From positions 496,001 to 560,000 of the forward strand of contig JAWKOC010000002.1 in the NCBI GenBank assembly GCA_041391365.1: 64,000 nt of DNA, written 5' to 3'. This DNA comes from JAGRAX01 sp041391365 (GTDB taxonomy: Bacteria > Bdellovibrionota_G > JALEGL01 > JAGRMV01). The notes below the pieces were generated by a model that searched no databases, was not told the origin of the DNA, and worked only from the letters and a program-made list of their open reading frames with translations. A program made the translations under genes and the position numbers. How positions within the stretch are numbered: position 1 is the stretch's first letter; each line of letters begins with the position of its first letter. Below are positions 7,830-16,719 of the stretch, piece after piece.

Positions 7830-9170
7830 TTATTTACAGTAAACCTTTTTCATTTCTTCTTGATACAAGCCATCTAAATAGTCGAGGGCCTGTTCGTTTG
7901 TGAAGAAGTCACAAACCTCATCTAGGTCGGCCTCAGAACTTTTGATCCAAAGGTTTGGTTGGGCAGCTATCAATTCTTGTGTGTGAGTCGTACTCATTTT
8001 GAATACGGCTTCTTGGTTGATGTAGGAACTCGTGGAGAGCAATTTCTTAACCTTGTCGGCAATATTATTTTCCGCATTGATCTCTGCGATTCTATCATTG
8101 CTCAAGGTTGTGAGTTTATACTCACCGGTTCTGATTGTGGGATCAGTTTCATTGAATCGAACCAATGTTACATTGTCTAAATTACTTTGTGTAAGAGAGT
8201 TGCTATTCAAAGCCGAGGTAGAAATGTCCAAAAACATGTTTAGAGCGTAGGTAATGTTTCCTGATGCTGAAGTTACTGAGAAGTTTCCCCAATCACGAGG
8301 AGATTGTTTCGTTACTACCCATGGTGAATTTAGCGTCTTTTTCATGGCTACGAAGATACCAATGTTGTTTTTGCAGAATAAATCCAAATCCACAACTTGA
8401 CTATACGTGATAGGACCTTTTGTTTTTTTGAGTTCACTGCCGGGTATACGGACTGTCATTTTGAATGTATTGCCAGTAGTGTATTGGGTAACGCCTAGAT
8501 CAACTCCATGAACACATGTTACTCGATTCGGGGGGAGATCAGTTGTACCTTTTGATGTTTTTACCATGGCAACTGGCCCATCTAATATTCCATCATAAAT
8601 AAGGATATGATTCTGAGCTCCTTTCTTCCAAGTAATGATTCGAGAATCGTTGCTCACGGTGACCTCATCTTTGTCGGTTGGGATCACCGTCTTGATCATT
8701 GCTTGGCCGGAATTGTTGGTGAAGTTAAAAGGTGTAAATGGATTCCAAATTCCAGTTACAGTACCTTTGGCCAAAATGTATGCGGTGTACGCTCCTGCGG
8801 CACCGGCCATGACTTTGAGCCAGGGAGAAATTTTTTTGTTGGGGTTGGATCCGTCATCGTCCAGTCCAAAAGCATCATAATAGTCGTCGAGCATGCAAGC
8901 TCTGGAATCGATGCCTGGATCATTGGGGTTGGAGCAATCCACGTTATCGCTACGTTGTTCGGTCTCATCACAGCGTAGATCGCCATCTTGATCTCCTGCC
9001 AAACAAAGCTCATCCATCACGGCTCCACTTGCTTCTGACAGAGTTAGAGGCGTGTTGCTTGATCCACCTACGGTGGGGGTAACTCCTTGGGGACCGCACG
9101 CACCAAGACCAAGGGCCAGGGTGGCCAGGATGGAAATCAAAGCAGATCGATGTTTCAGCGCATTTTTCAT
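7830..9170 (-). CDS. Asp-rich lipoprotein of unknown function
   Basis: 446 residues with a lipoprotein signal (ISILATLALGLGAC). After the anchor comes a short Asp/Cys-rich stretch (AGDQDGDLRCDE, later FGLDDDGSNPNKK) that looks like loose calcium-binding loops, then one hydrophobic stretch (PWLKVMAGAAGAYTAYILA) and a beta-rich region without known motifs. No enzyme signature was recognised. The plan (lipobox, acidic segment, beta-rich body) is shared with the lipoprotein at 11466-12611, suggesting paralogy or similar roles at the cell surface. It is the last gene of a minus-strand run. Confidence 0.8.
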   Translation of the reverse strand: MKNALKHRSALISILATLALGLGACGPQGVTPTVGGSSNTPLTLSEASGAVMDELCLAGDQDGDLRCDETEQRSDNVDCSNPNDPGIDSRACMLDDYYDAFGLDDDGSNPNKKISPWLKVMAGAAGAYTAYILAKGTVTGIWNPFTPFNFTNNSGQAMIKTVIPTDKDEVTVSNDSRIITWKKGAQNHILIYDGILDGPVAMVKTSKGTTDLPPNRVTCVHGVDLGVTQYTTGNTFKMTVRIPGSELKKTKGPITYSQVVDLDLFCKNNIGIFVAMKKTLNSPWVVTKQSPRDWGNFSVTSASGNITYALNMFLDISTSALNSNSLTQSNLDNVTLVRFNETDPTIRTGEYKLTTLSNDRIAEINAENNIADKVKKLLSTSSYINQEAVFKMSTTHTQELIAAQPNLWIKSSEADLDEVCDFFTNEQALDYLDGLYQEEMKKVYCK

Positions 9171-9328
9171 ATCACTGAATACATTTCAAAATGCGTGCCA
9201 ACAAAAAACATGCAAGTATTTGATTTTATTTATTATTTTTGTCGACCGTGCAAAACGGCTGTGCCATTTTTCACCACCTCAACGGAGCTGGGACAAGCTC
9301 ATCTCAGAGCATGGTTTTGCCTGTTTGG

Positions 9329-10080
9329 TCAGATTTTTACAGGAGTCCAAAGAAGAAAGGTTTCTTGATTGCCTTTGGGTCCTTTGATGGGCGCATCAAC
9401 GTTTTTTTGCAGGGTGATGGGCAGTGTGCGGGTAAGATCTCGAATCAACTCCTCAAGAATGTGGGTTCGGAGCATTTCATCTTTGACCACGCCTTTGTGG
9501 AGATTTGCTTTTTGGGTTTCAAACTGCGGTTTGGCCATGGCCAGAACCATTCCATGGGGCGCAAGGCAAGGCAAAACATATGGAAGAACTTTGCGAAGTG
9601 AAATGAAAGATACGTCAATGGTGACCAAATCAAAAAAAACTTCAAAAGTGCTCGGCGTGAGATCTTTGACATGAAACGATTCTTTCCATTCTACCTTCTC
9701 GTGTTCTCTGATCTTGGGATGCAGCTGGCCCTTTCCAACGTCGATGCAGCATACGTGGTGAGCACCTCGTTGCAGCAGACAATCCGTAAAACCTCCGGTG
9801 GAAGCTCCCACATCCAAGCAAACTTTCCCTTTTGGATCGATGCCCAGATCATCCAGTACCCCTGCGAGTTTGAGACCCCTCCTCGACTGACAAAGGGCAT
9901 GGTTTCTTTGAGTGTGATGTGCACATCGGAAAACACTTGATGACCTGATTTTTCGATGAGTTGATCGCCCACCATCACTTGGCCCGTGAGGATCAGTGCT
10001 GAAGCTTTGCTCTTGCTGGGAGCGAGATTTCGATCGACCAAGAGTTGGTCCAGGCGGATTTTTTTACGCTTTTCGTTCAA
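9329..10080 (-). pseudogene. tlyA: TlyA family rRNA 2'-O-methyltransferase / hemolysin, frameshifted
   Basis: An N-terminal S4 RNA-binding domain (IRLDQLLVDRNLAPSKSKA) runs to VSRGG. The frame then changes and the RrmJ/FtsJ methyltransferase domain continues (LKLAGVLDDLGID, then LDVGASTGGFTD, the SAM-binding motif). The break is at a run of four C on the plus strand (9876-9879), where two extra bases, or one missing base plus a residue, explain the shift. Repaired, it would be about 249 residues, normal for TlyA, which methylates ribosomal RNA. It overlaps the end of ispA by 17 bases, the classic xseB-ispA-tlyA order. The break may be a sequence error. Confidence 0.85.
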
Positions 10081-10945
10081 TGATGTACGAGGCCAGGTTT
10101 TTCAGAGGTTGAGCCAGATCGCCAAATCGCTGCAAACTTTGAGTGGCTTGATCCATGCAATCTTTGGCTTTTTGGATGGAGGTTTCCAATCCAAAAATGG
10201 CGGGATATGTGGCTTTTCCATTTTCGGTGTCGCTGCCCGCAGTTTTCCCCAGGGCTTGTGTGGTTTGGGTCACATCCAAAATGTCATCGGCAATTTGAAA
10301 GGCTAGGCCAATGTGTGTTCCAAAACTTTTCAGAGCTTGGTGATCTTCGGCGCTGCAGTCATAGCAGTGAGCTGCGCTTGTAACTGCTGCGCACAGCAAG
10401 GCTCCGGTTTTGTTTTCGTGAATGGTTTGCAACTGGGCCGGAGAGATGGTTTGATTTTCACTTTCCATGTCTAACAGTTGCCCAGCAACCATGCCTCTGG
10501 CTCCAGCTCCTTGAGCAATGATGGCAATCACCTGGATTTTCTTTTCCGCATCGAGTGCCCACTCAGGATCTGCAAGGGTTTCAAAGGCAAGAGTCAATAA
10601 GCCATCTCCAGCCAAAATGGCTCCAGCCTCGCCAAATACTTTGTGATTGGTGGGTTTGCCTCTTCTCAAGTCGTCGTTGTCCATGGCCGGAAGATCATCG
10701 TGAATCAGAGAGTAACTGTGGATCATTTCCAGCGCACAGGCGGCGGGCAACATGGTTTGCGGATTTTGTCCCAGCGCTTGAGCTGTGGCTATCCCAAGCA
10801 GAGGGCGGATTCTTTTTCCACCCGCCATCAGACTGTAGGCCATGGCTTTTTGAAGAGTCTCTGAGGGAAAAGAAGCCGATACATACTTCAACAATGTATT
10901 TTCGATCAGAGGTTGGTATTCAGACATCCACGCGTGAAGATTCAT
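10064..10945 (-). CDS. ispA: Polyprenyl synthetase (geranyl/farnesyl diphosphate synthase)
   Basis: 293 residues from the ATG at 10945, four bases after the xseB stop; the frame is open further upstream only as a shadow of xseB. The first Asp-rich motif (HDDLPAMDNDD), the RRGKPT segment and the second Asp-rich motif (ADDILDV) are intact. The enzyme condenses isopentenyl and dimethylallyl diphosphates into C10/C15 prenyl diphosphates. In this window it can feed the hopanoid (hpnH) and carotenoid (CruF-like) branches, with ispH supplying precursors. It is the middle gene of xseB-ispA-tlyA. Confidence 0.93.
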   Translation of the reverse strand: MNLHAWMSEYQPLIENTLLKYVSASFPSETLQKAMAYSLMAGGKRIRPLLGIATAQALGQNPQTMLPAACALEMIHSYSLIHDDLPAMDNDDLRRGKPTNHKVFGEAGAILAGDGLLTLAFETLADPEWALDAEKKIQVIAIIAQGAGARGMVAGQLLDMESENQTISPAQLQTIHENKTGALLCAAVTSAAHCYDCSAEDHQALKSFGTHIGLAFQIADDILDVTQTTQALGKTAGSDTENGKATYPAIFGLETSIQKAKDCMDQATQSLQRFGDLAQPLKNLASYIIERKA

Positions 10946-10949
10946 CCGG

Positions 10950-11168
10950 CTACTCCTGAACCTCTTCGTTTTTTTCAACCTTAGAAAGGGCTGTAAGAAG
11001 GGCGTCGATTTTTTCTTCAGCTTCATTGAGTTTTTGTGAGCAGATCTGAGAGAGTTTGGTTCCTTTTTCAAACAGAGCGATGGATTGATCCAGAGGAAGT
11101 TCATCGGATTGGAGTTTTTCGACGATTTCTTCGAGCTGTTGCAATGCTGTTTCAAATTTTTCGGCCAT
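10950..11168 (-). CDS. xseB: Exodeoxyribonuclease VII small subunit
   Basis: 72 residues, the normal XseB size, with the family pattern FETALQQLEEIVEKLQSDEL...SIALFEKGTKL (shortened here) and an all-helical coiled-coil profile. XseB associates with XseA to form the single-strand-specific exonuclease VII. XseA is not in the window. Upstream of ispA is the usual location for xseB. Confidence 0.93.
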   Translation of the reverse strand: MAEKFETALQQLEEIVEKLQSDELPLDQSIALFEKGTKLSQICSQKLNEAEEKIDALLTALSKVEKNEEVQE

Positions 11169-11177
11169 GATGATGAA

Positions 11178-11390
11178 TCATCCTTCCAACAATAGATTTG
11201 TGGCGATGAAACTGATTCCCGCCATGGATATGCCCATGAAAATCAACAACATGTTTTTCAAAGGGTCTTTTCGTTTTTTGAGTTGAGTCACTCCCTGCCC
11301 AATGAGAACTGTGCAAATGCCCAAAAACACCAGTTCCAGGATCAGTGTCATGATCATGTTTTGAAAGGCACTGTGTCCACCGGAGTACAT
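11178..11390 (-). CDS. Small two-helix membrane protein
   Basis: About 70 residues with two hydrophobic helices (around LILELVFLGICTVLIGQ and MLLIFMGISMAGISFIA) joined by a basic loop KKRKDP, which places the loop in the cytoplasm. It ends 9 bases before xseB on the same strand, so it is probably part of that operon. No family was recognised. The start is uncertain: ATG at 11390 is given, TTG at 11408 and ATG at 11357 are alternatives, and none has a clear ribosome-binding site. Confidence 0.5.
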   Translation of the reverse strand: MYSGGHSAFQNMIMTLILELVFLGICTVLIGQGVTQLKKRKDPLKNMLLIFMGISMAGISFIATNLLLEG

Positions 11391-11465
11391 AGCAGGGGTT
11401 GTACGCAAAATGGCTCAAACAATCAATGAAATAGAAAGCCCTGTCCCGGGCCAGGTTGGTGAGGA

Positions 11466-12611
11466 TCAAAATCCGTCGAGAATCTTGTCGTTGGTATAAG
11501 GTCCCACCAAACTGGGGGTTTGGGCGAAATCAATTGTGTCGGTTCGTTTCATGTTTTTGATGGTGATGTTTTCTGATTCGATGCCGGAGACCTGGGGCAT
11601 GGAGTACGAGTACACATAACCACCGATTTGCTGTTCGATCGTGCCTGCGACTTTCCAGGGGTAGGTGAATTTGGCGACAAGTTTGTTGAAGGTCTTATTG
11701 CTCGCATTGTTTGGATCTGTTTTTTGATCTTTGGGTGTGAGGGTGAGAGTGTTTGATCCGTTGCTTGGAGCATTCTTTTTGGTGAAAAGAATTTGGGGGT
11801 TGAATTTTTTTCCAGACAAAGAGCCAGCGGCGGCAGCCGTCCAGCGAAAATCGGAAATGGTGTATTCGGTGTTTTCGGCAAAATTGCTCAGAATGATGGG
11901 GTTTGCAATACCATCGAGAGGTCCGCATAGCTCGATCGAGGTCTGCGTGGTTTCTCCTTCGCAGCTGGAGTTTTCTTGGCTGCCCCCGACGACGGCGGTA
12001 CAGAGTTTTACGGTGCCTTCGACGGAGGCATAGATAAAGTTCTGCATTGGGATATTGTCCTTGGTATCGGTATCGCTAGGAGTCGGATCGTAGGTGCAAA
12101 ATTGCATCATTTTGAATTTTGTCGTGGGGTCCGAAGGCCATCCTTTGGAGACGCCGTTTTCGGTCAACACCACACGGAAATTTTGTTTGGAGACATGAAC
12201 CTCAGTTCCCACAGGGTTTTTGCCTTTCAGAGCACTGCTGGCCAGCATGGCATCTTTTCCCACGCCTTGGCGGGTCAGTGCATTTTTTCTCTGGTCATCA
12301 AAGTTGGCGCATTCTTCGGCGGAGAGCGTGCAGGGGGGAGATGTGTCTAGGCCGTCTCCGATTCCATCTTGGTCGGAGTCGTTGTCGTAAGGATCATAGC
12401 CAATGGCAAGTTCACATTGGTCTGATAGGCCGTCTCCATCACTGTCGAGCCATTCAGGGTTCGTGGTGAGCATGTCGCAGGGTCCAGTTTCGGTAAAATT
12501 ATCTTTTTTGGTGATTCCAAGTTTGTCGGAAACAAATTCCTGAACTCCGCAAGCCTGAACGCTCAAACACAGAGCCCAAGCGATGACCATATGTACACGC
12601 AGTTTCTTCAT
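11466..12611 (-). CDS. Lipoprotein with thrombospondin type 3-like calcium-binding repeats
   Basis: 381 residues. The signal peptide ends in a lipobox (LCLSVQAC). Residues about 55-90 carry Asp-rich loops (LDSDGDGLSDQCE, DNDSDQDGIGDGLD) that match the DxDxDG pattern of thrombospondin type 3 repeats, which bind calcium. The rest is beta-rich with several cysteines and no enzyme motif. It is probably surface or periplasmic. It precedes a small membrane protein gene and xseB on the same strand. The lipoprotein at 7830-9170 has a similar layout. Confidence 0.8.
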   Translation of the reverse strand: MKKLRVHMVIAWALCLSVQACGVQEFVSDKLGITKKDNFTETGPCDMLTTNPEWLDSDGDGLSDQCELAIGYDPYDNDSDQDGIGDGLDTSPPCTLSAEECANFDDQRKNALTRQGVGKDAMLASSALKGKNPVGTEVHVSKQNFRVVLTENGVSKGWPSDPTTKFKMMQFCTYDPTPSDTDTKDNIPMQNFIYASVEGTVKLCTAVVGGSQENSSCEGETTQTSIELCGPLDGIANPIILSNFAENTEYTISDFRWTAAAAGSLSGKKFNPQILFTKKNAPSNGSNTLTLTPKDQKTDPNNASNKTFNKLVAKFTYPWKVAGTIEQQIGGYVYSYSMPQVSGIESENITIKNMKRTDTIDFAQTPSLVGPYTNDKILDGF

Positions 12612-12732
12612 GTCACAGTTTTATATAACAAGGACCGTGCCAACCCGTAGAATAAGAAAAAACGATTGATTTCATGGGTTTATATTGAATTTGTGGTAAG
12701 GATGGTGGGCCGATTTACAGCAGGAGAACCCC

Positions 12733-13584
12733 ATGACTGAGACATTGATTTTGCTTTGGAAGACCCTTTGCCTTCGACCCTATGTTTTTGTTTTTTTGGC
12801 TGTTTTCTTGGTGGCGGGGATCACCACTATGGGCTGGATTCGAACCCTCTCATTTTGGGCCATCACGTGGATGGTGGCTTTTTTGTGCGAACTTTCTTCG
12901 ACACGCAATGGATTTCCTTTTGGACTCTATCACTACAATGGGTCTACTGTGGGCCAAGAGCTTTATCTTTGGAACGTTCCGTTCATGGATTCGCTCTCGT
13001 TTAGTTTTTTGACCTTTGCTTCGTACTCATGTGCTCTGTTTTTTGTGAGTCCCTTGTATAAGGCGGGATGGCGGAGCCAGTACTTGGATTTTTTCTCTCT
13101 TCGATGGAGCAAGAGAGTTCTCTGGCTTTCGACTTTGTTCATGGTGATGGTGGATGTGGTCATCGATCCGGTGGCCTTGCGTGGAGACCAATGGTTCTTG
13201 GGCAGCATCTATCACTATGAATACCATGGGTATTATTTTGGTGTGCCTCTGAGCAATGCTCTGGGATGGGCTTTCGTAGGCTTTGTTGGACTGTGGATCT
13301 ACCAATGGGTTGAAAAAAAATTTCTCAATCAAACGTTTGTCGATCGGGGTTTTTGGAATCTCCCACTGAAAAAGTTTTATGGTCTGGGGCTCTATGGGGG
13401 GGTGCTAGGGTTTATGTATGGCGTGAGTTGGTGGATCTCTGAAAAAGCCCTACTGATTTCTGGAGTGTTTATTTTTCTGATTCCTGTGGCATTGGTCATC
13501 AATCGATTTTTTGACCCTAGAATCGTGGCCCACGAGAATGATTGGAAAATATATTGCGAAGAATTCCGTCTGAAAATAAGATGA
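12733..13584 (+). CDS. CruF-like carotenoid biosynthesis membrane protein
   Basis: 283 residues with about seven hydrophobic helices. Conserved features of the carotenoid hydratase CruF/DUF422 family are visible: the early FPFGLYHY segment, DVVIDPVALR in the middle (buried acidic residues) and YYFGVPLSNALGW toward the C-terminus. Family members hydrate the ends of acyclic carotenoids in the membrane. No phytoene synthase or desaturase lies in the window, so the actual carotenoid is unknown. A ribosome-binding site (AGGAG around 12721-12726) supports the start. Confidence 0.75.
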   Translation: MTETLILLWKTLCLRPYVFVFLAVFLVAGITTMGWIRTLSFWAITWMVAFLCELSSTRNGFPFGLYHYNGSTVGQELYLWNVPFMDSLSFSFLTFASYSCALFFVSPLYKAGWRSQYLDFFSLRWSKRVLWLSTLFMVMVDVVIDPVALRGDQWFLGSIYHYEYHGYYFGVPLSNALGWAFVGFVGLWIYQWVEKKFLNQTFVDRGFWNLPLKKFYGLGLYGGVLGFMYGVSWWISEKALLISGVFIFLIPVALVINRFFDPRIVAHENDWKIYCEEFRLKIR

Positions 13585-13619
13585 TGTTGCTTTGAATCAC
13601 TCAAACGGGAAAAAAGAAC

Positions 13620-16280
13620 GTGCAACACGTTGAGCGTCGACTGCCCAGTGGCGTGAAAGTGGTTGTTTCCGTGGATCGCAGGCTGCCCATTGCTTGTGTG
13701 GTTCATTTGTTTGGTGTGGGGTACCTCCACGAGCCGGATCATCTGGTGGGCATTTCCCATTTTTTGGAGCATTTGTGTTTCAAACGCAGTTCCGTAAAAA
13801 ATCTTGGTGAGCTGGTCAATGATTTCCGCGCTATTGGAGCCGTGCTCGAAGCAGGGACAGCCTATGACCACACCTATTTTTCTTGTCTGATGCCCAGTCA
13901 GAATTTGGGAGCGGCTTTGCGTCTCCAGTCTGAAATGGTTCGTGTACTTGATTTTGATGCAGATGAGATTGAATCCGAAAAAAATGTGGTTTTGCATGAG
14001 CTGGATCAAAAAATGGATCAACCCGCACGATATTTGTGGGAAAAATTGTTGGAACTTTCTTATGAACAACATCCCATTCGAAGATGGCGTATGGGACAAC
14101 GCTCTCAGATTCAGTCTATTTCTCCTCAAGATGTGATGGAGTTTCATCAGCAACACTATCGGCCGGAGAACCTTGTGATCTCTGTGGTGGGAGATGTTGA
14201 CCCGAGTCAGGTCATCGATCAAATTTCGGCCATTTACAACAAAAAGGCGGGAGTGATTGCGCCTATGCCGCAAGTTGTTTGTGAACCACCTCAAATCCAA
14301 CCTCGTTTGGCTCGGTTTGAAGGCTCTTTGTCTCATGCATTGGCACAAATTGGATTTCATGCTCCTTCCATGAGCGACCGCGACTATCTTGCGATGGAAT
14401 GTTTTCATGTGCTTCTGGGAAAGGGCAAGCATTCTCGACTGCACAATCGGTTGGTGGCGCAGGAAGTGGTCTACAGTGTCGATACCTCTTACTTTGTCAC
14501 CAAGGATTTGGGATTTGTAGCGGCAAAAGTAGATTTGTCTCCAAGCAAAATCTCTGTGTTTGAAGAAGCTTTTTTTCGGGAGATTGAAGCCATCAAAACC
14601 AGTCCTCCCAGTGTGGCTGAACTGGACCACGCCAAACGATTGATTTTGTCTTCTCGTTTCAATGAAAAAGAAGATTTGCACAGCACCACATACAAAACCG
14701 CATATCTATCCATGACTGAACAGCTGGCCACCATGGGGAAGGATTTGCATGAAATCATGAACATCCAACCCCGACACCTTTTCCCGTTGGTGGATCGGTA
14801 TTTGTCTTTTTCACAAGCAAGCATTGTGGAATATGTGCCCAAAGAGAATGGTCCTGGAGCATTTCCCGAATGGAGACTGGAAAGTCTGAAAAAAAGAGTC
14901 GATAAACCGTCGCCTGAATCCGCAGAGTCTTCTACAGAAACTCAAGGCCTGCAAGACCCGATGTTTACGGATCTTCAAGATCAAGCTCCTGTGCAGTCGT
15001 CCATTCTTGAAAACGAGCGTATTTCAAATATCTATTGGAATGATATCAGCGCCAATGCACTGAGTTTTGGAGCTACATTGATACATTTGCCCAAAACCCA
15101 TTCTCCGATGGGGCATATGTGTTTGGCTTTTCCAGGCGGACGCCTCAACGAGAATTATAAAAACGCCGGCATCACAAATTTTATGTTGGAGTGTTTTGTT
15201 TCTCAGGATCGATCGATGGAAAGTCAGGAAAAATCTATGGGTGGCTGGGCTGGGTCGATTGACGTAGATGCCTCGGCAGATTTTTTCTATCTTTCGGGTG
15301 AGACCTTGGATCAAGAATTTGATCAAGCGTTGCAATCTCTCGTGGATACAGTGAAACACAGACATTTTTCGCCCAGCTTGGTGGAAAATCAAAAACTACG
15401 AAATCGCCTTACCAGCCGACAGATTCAAAATGATCTTTTGCGAAGATCGGTGGAATTGTATTACCAAGGATTGTATGGTGCTCATCCCTATGGATTGCCC
15501 CGTTATGGCACGCCAGAATCGGTGGCATCTTTTTCCGAAGAACAATTGCAAGACTGGTACGATCAATCCATTGATTGGTCCAAAGCGGTTTTTGTTTGCA
15601 TGACATCGACTCCGGTCGAAAAAGTGAAAGAAAGGATTGAAGGACATTTTTGTGATCAATCCTATGCCAAAGAATCCAAAAAAGGTGCAGACATTTTGCC
15701 TGTTTTCCCTCCTCGAAAACAACAGGAAATGGTCGAGATGCGCATCCGCAATCAAACGGGCCTCACTCTTGGAGTGAGAGGCTCATCGATGAATGAACCG
15801 GCTTTTTATGCCTTTGAAATTTTGAGGAATGTCATGGCAGGCATGGGAGGGCGCTTGTATCTCTCTTTGCGAGAGGTTTCTTCATTGGCGTATTCAGTCA
15901 CAGCGTTCAATTTGGGTCTTCTTCGCAGTGGTGCTTTTTTCTCCTGTGTTTCGACCAAGCCCGAATACGAAGACGAGGTGATTGAGCGCTTGAAGAACAT
16001 GTATTTTTCTCTGACAAAGTTTTTGATTTCTCCGCAAGAATTTGAAGCGTCCAAACAATATGCATTGGGAAGTTTTCTCAATGGACTTCAGCGTAGCCAT
16101 TCGGTAGCTTATCAATTGATTCAGCGGCACTTTTACGGTTGTGATCTCAACGGGTTGATGGATTATAAAACACAAATCGAAAGCATAACCCGAGAACAGG
16201 TTTTGGAAATTTCTTCTCAGTCCTTTCAGGAAGGAAAATATGCGCTAGGAATCGTGAGAGGAGTGCAAGAAGATGTTTGA
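13620..16280 (+). CDS. Tandem-domain M16 zinc metalloprotease
   Basis: 886 residues from a GTG start, preceded by GGGAAAAAAG. The N-terminal M16 half carries the inverted zinc motif HFLEH (47-51) and the distal acidic residues near NVVLHELDQKMD, so it should be active. The C-terminal half (from about residue 480) is an inactive M16 partner domain with the PYGLPRYGTPESV segment typical of M16 dimers. No signal peptide is seen, so it probably degrades peptides in the cytoplasm. The next small gene overlaps its end, and a peptide-binding protein gene follows. Confidence 0.9.
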   Translation: MQHVERRLPSGVKVVVSVDRRLPIACVVHLFGVGYLHEPDHLVGISHFLEHLCFKRSSVKNLGELVNDFRAIGAVLEAGTAYDHTYFSCLMPSQNLGAALRLQSEMVRVLDFDADEIESEKNVVLHELDQKMDQPARYLWEKLLELSYEQHPIRRWRMGQRSQIQSISPQDVMEFHQQHYRPENLVISVVGDVDPSQVIDQISAIYNKKAGVIAPMPQVVCEPPQIQPRLARFEGSLSHALAQIGFHAPSMSDRDYLAMECFHVLLGKGKHSRLHNRLVAQEVVYSVDTSYFVTKDLGFVAAKVDLSPSKISVFEEAFFREIEAIKTSPPSVAELDHAKRLILSSRFNEKEDLHSTTYKTAYLSMTEQLATMGKDLHEIMNIQPRHLFPLVDRYLSFSQASIVEYVPKENGPGAFPEWRLESLKKRVDKPSPESAESSTETQGLQDPMFTDLQDQAPVQSSILENERISNIYWNDISANALSFGATLIHLPKTHSPMGHMCLAFPGGRLNENYKNAGITNFMLECFVSQDRSMESQEKSMGGWAGSIDVDASADFFYLSGETLDQEFDQALQSLVDTVKHRHFSPSLVENQKLRNRLTSRQIQNDLLRRSVELYYQGLYGAHPYGLPRYGTPESVASFSEEQLQDWYDQSIDWSKAVFVCMTSTPVEKVKERIEGHFCDQSYAKESKKGADILPVFPPRKQQEMVEMRIRNQTGLTLGVRGSSMNEPAFYAFEILRNVMAGMGGRLYLSLREVSSLAYSVTAFNLGLLRSGAFFSCVSTKPEYEDEVIERLKNMYFSLTKFLISPQEFEASKQYALGSFLNGLQRSHSVAYQLIQRHFYGCDLNGLMDYKTQIESITREQVLEISSQSFQEGKYALGIVRGVQEDV

Positions 16281-16653
16281 TGCTTTTCGGACTCTTGAAA
16301 AAAAATTCAGCGTGGTTCTTTTCATTCAGGATTCCGAATTGGAGCGTTGGAAACAAGAGATTGAGGCGCTGGGGAATCAAAAGAATCTACATTTGGTGGT
16401 TCAACCTTGCCCGTACGAAGGAATTGAATTTTTGTATCGGGTGGATTTTGATGTGAAGCAGGCTTTTCAAAGTGCTCACAAAGATTTTTTTTGGCAGGCG
16501 ATACCGTTGCCAACCTCTATCCCTTCACCAGCTTTGGAAGAAATTTCCAACATTCATTATCAATTTCTGCTCTCGATCTTGCAGGGGCAAGCTGTACAGG
16601 TAAAATTGCAACGAAAAGCCTTAAGCCAGCTTCTTTCCAAGCATGGATCGTAG
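16273..16653 (+). CDS. Hypothetical protein overlapping the M16 protease gene
   Basis: 126 residues starting inside the last codons of the M16 gene (8-base overlap), so translational coupling is likely. The sequence is a soluble alpha/beta-looking protein (KFSVVLFIQDSELERWKQE at the start) with no recognised motif or signal peptide. It could be a partner of the protease, but nothing in the sequence proves that. The overlap and ordinary codon use support it being a real gene. Confidence 0.6.
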   Translation: MFDAFRTLEKKFSVVLFIQDSELERWKQEIEALGNQKNLHLVVQPCPYEGIEFLYRVDFDVKQAFQSAHKDFFWQAIPLPTSIPSPALEEISNIHYQFLLSILQGQAVQVKLQRKALSQLLSKHGS

Positions 16654-16719
16654 ATCGTAAGATTTTTTGAATTTTTCACACAATTGAGCTCCATTGGGTA
16701 TACTACGGTGTACATTCTC

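Noticed and set aside
10946..11155. Upstream extension of ispA
   Set aside because: The extra 70 residues are a shadow of xseB. The ATG at 10945 gives a normal family length.
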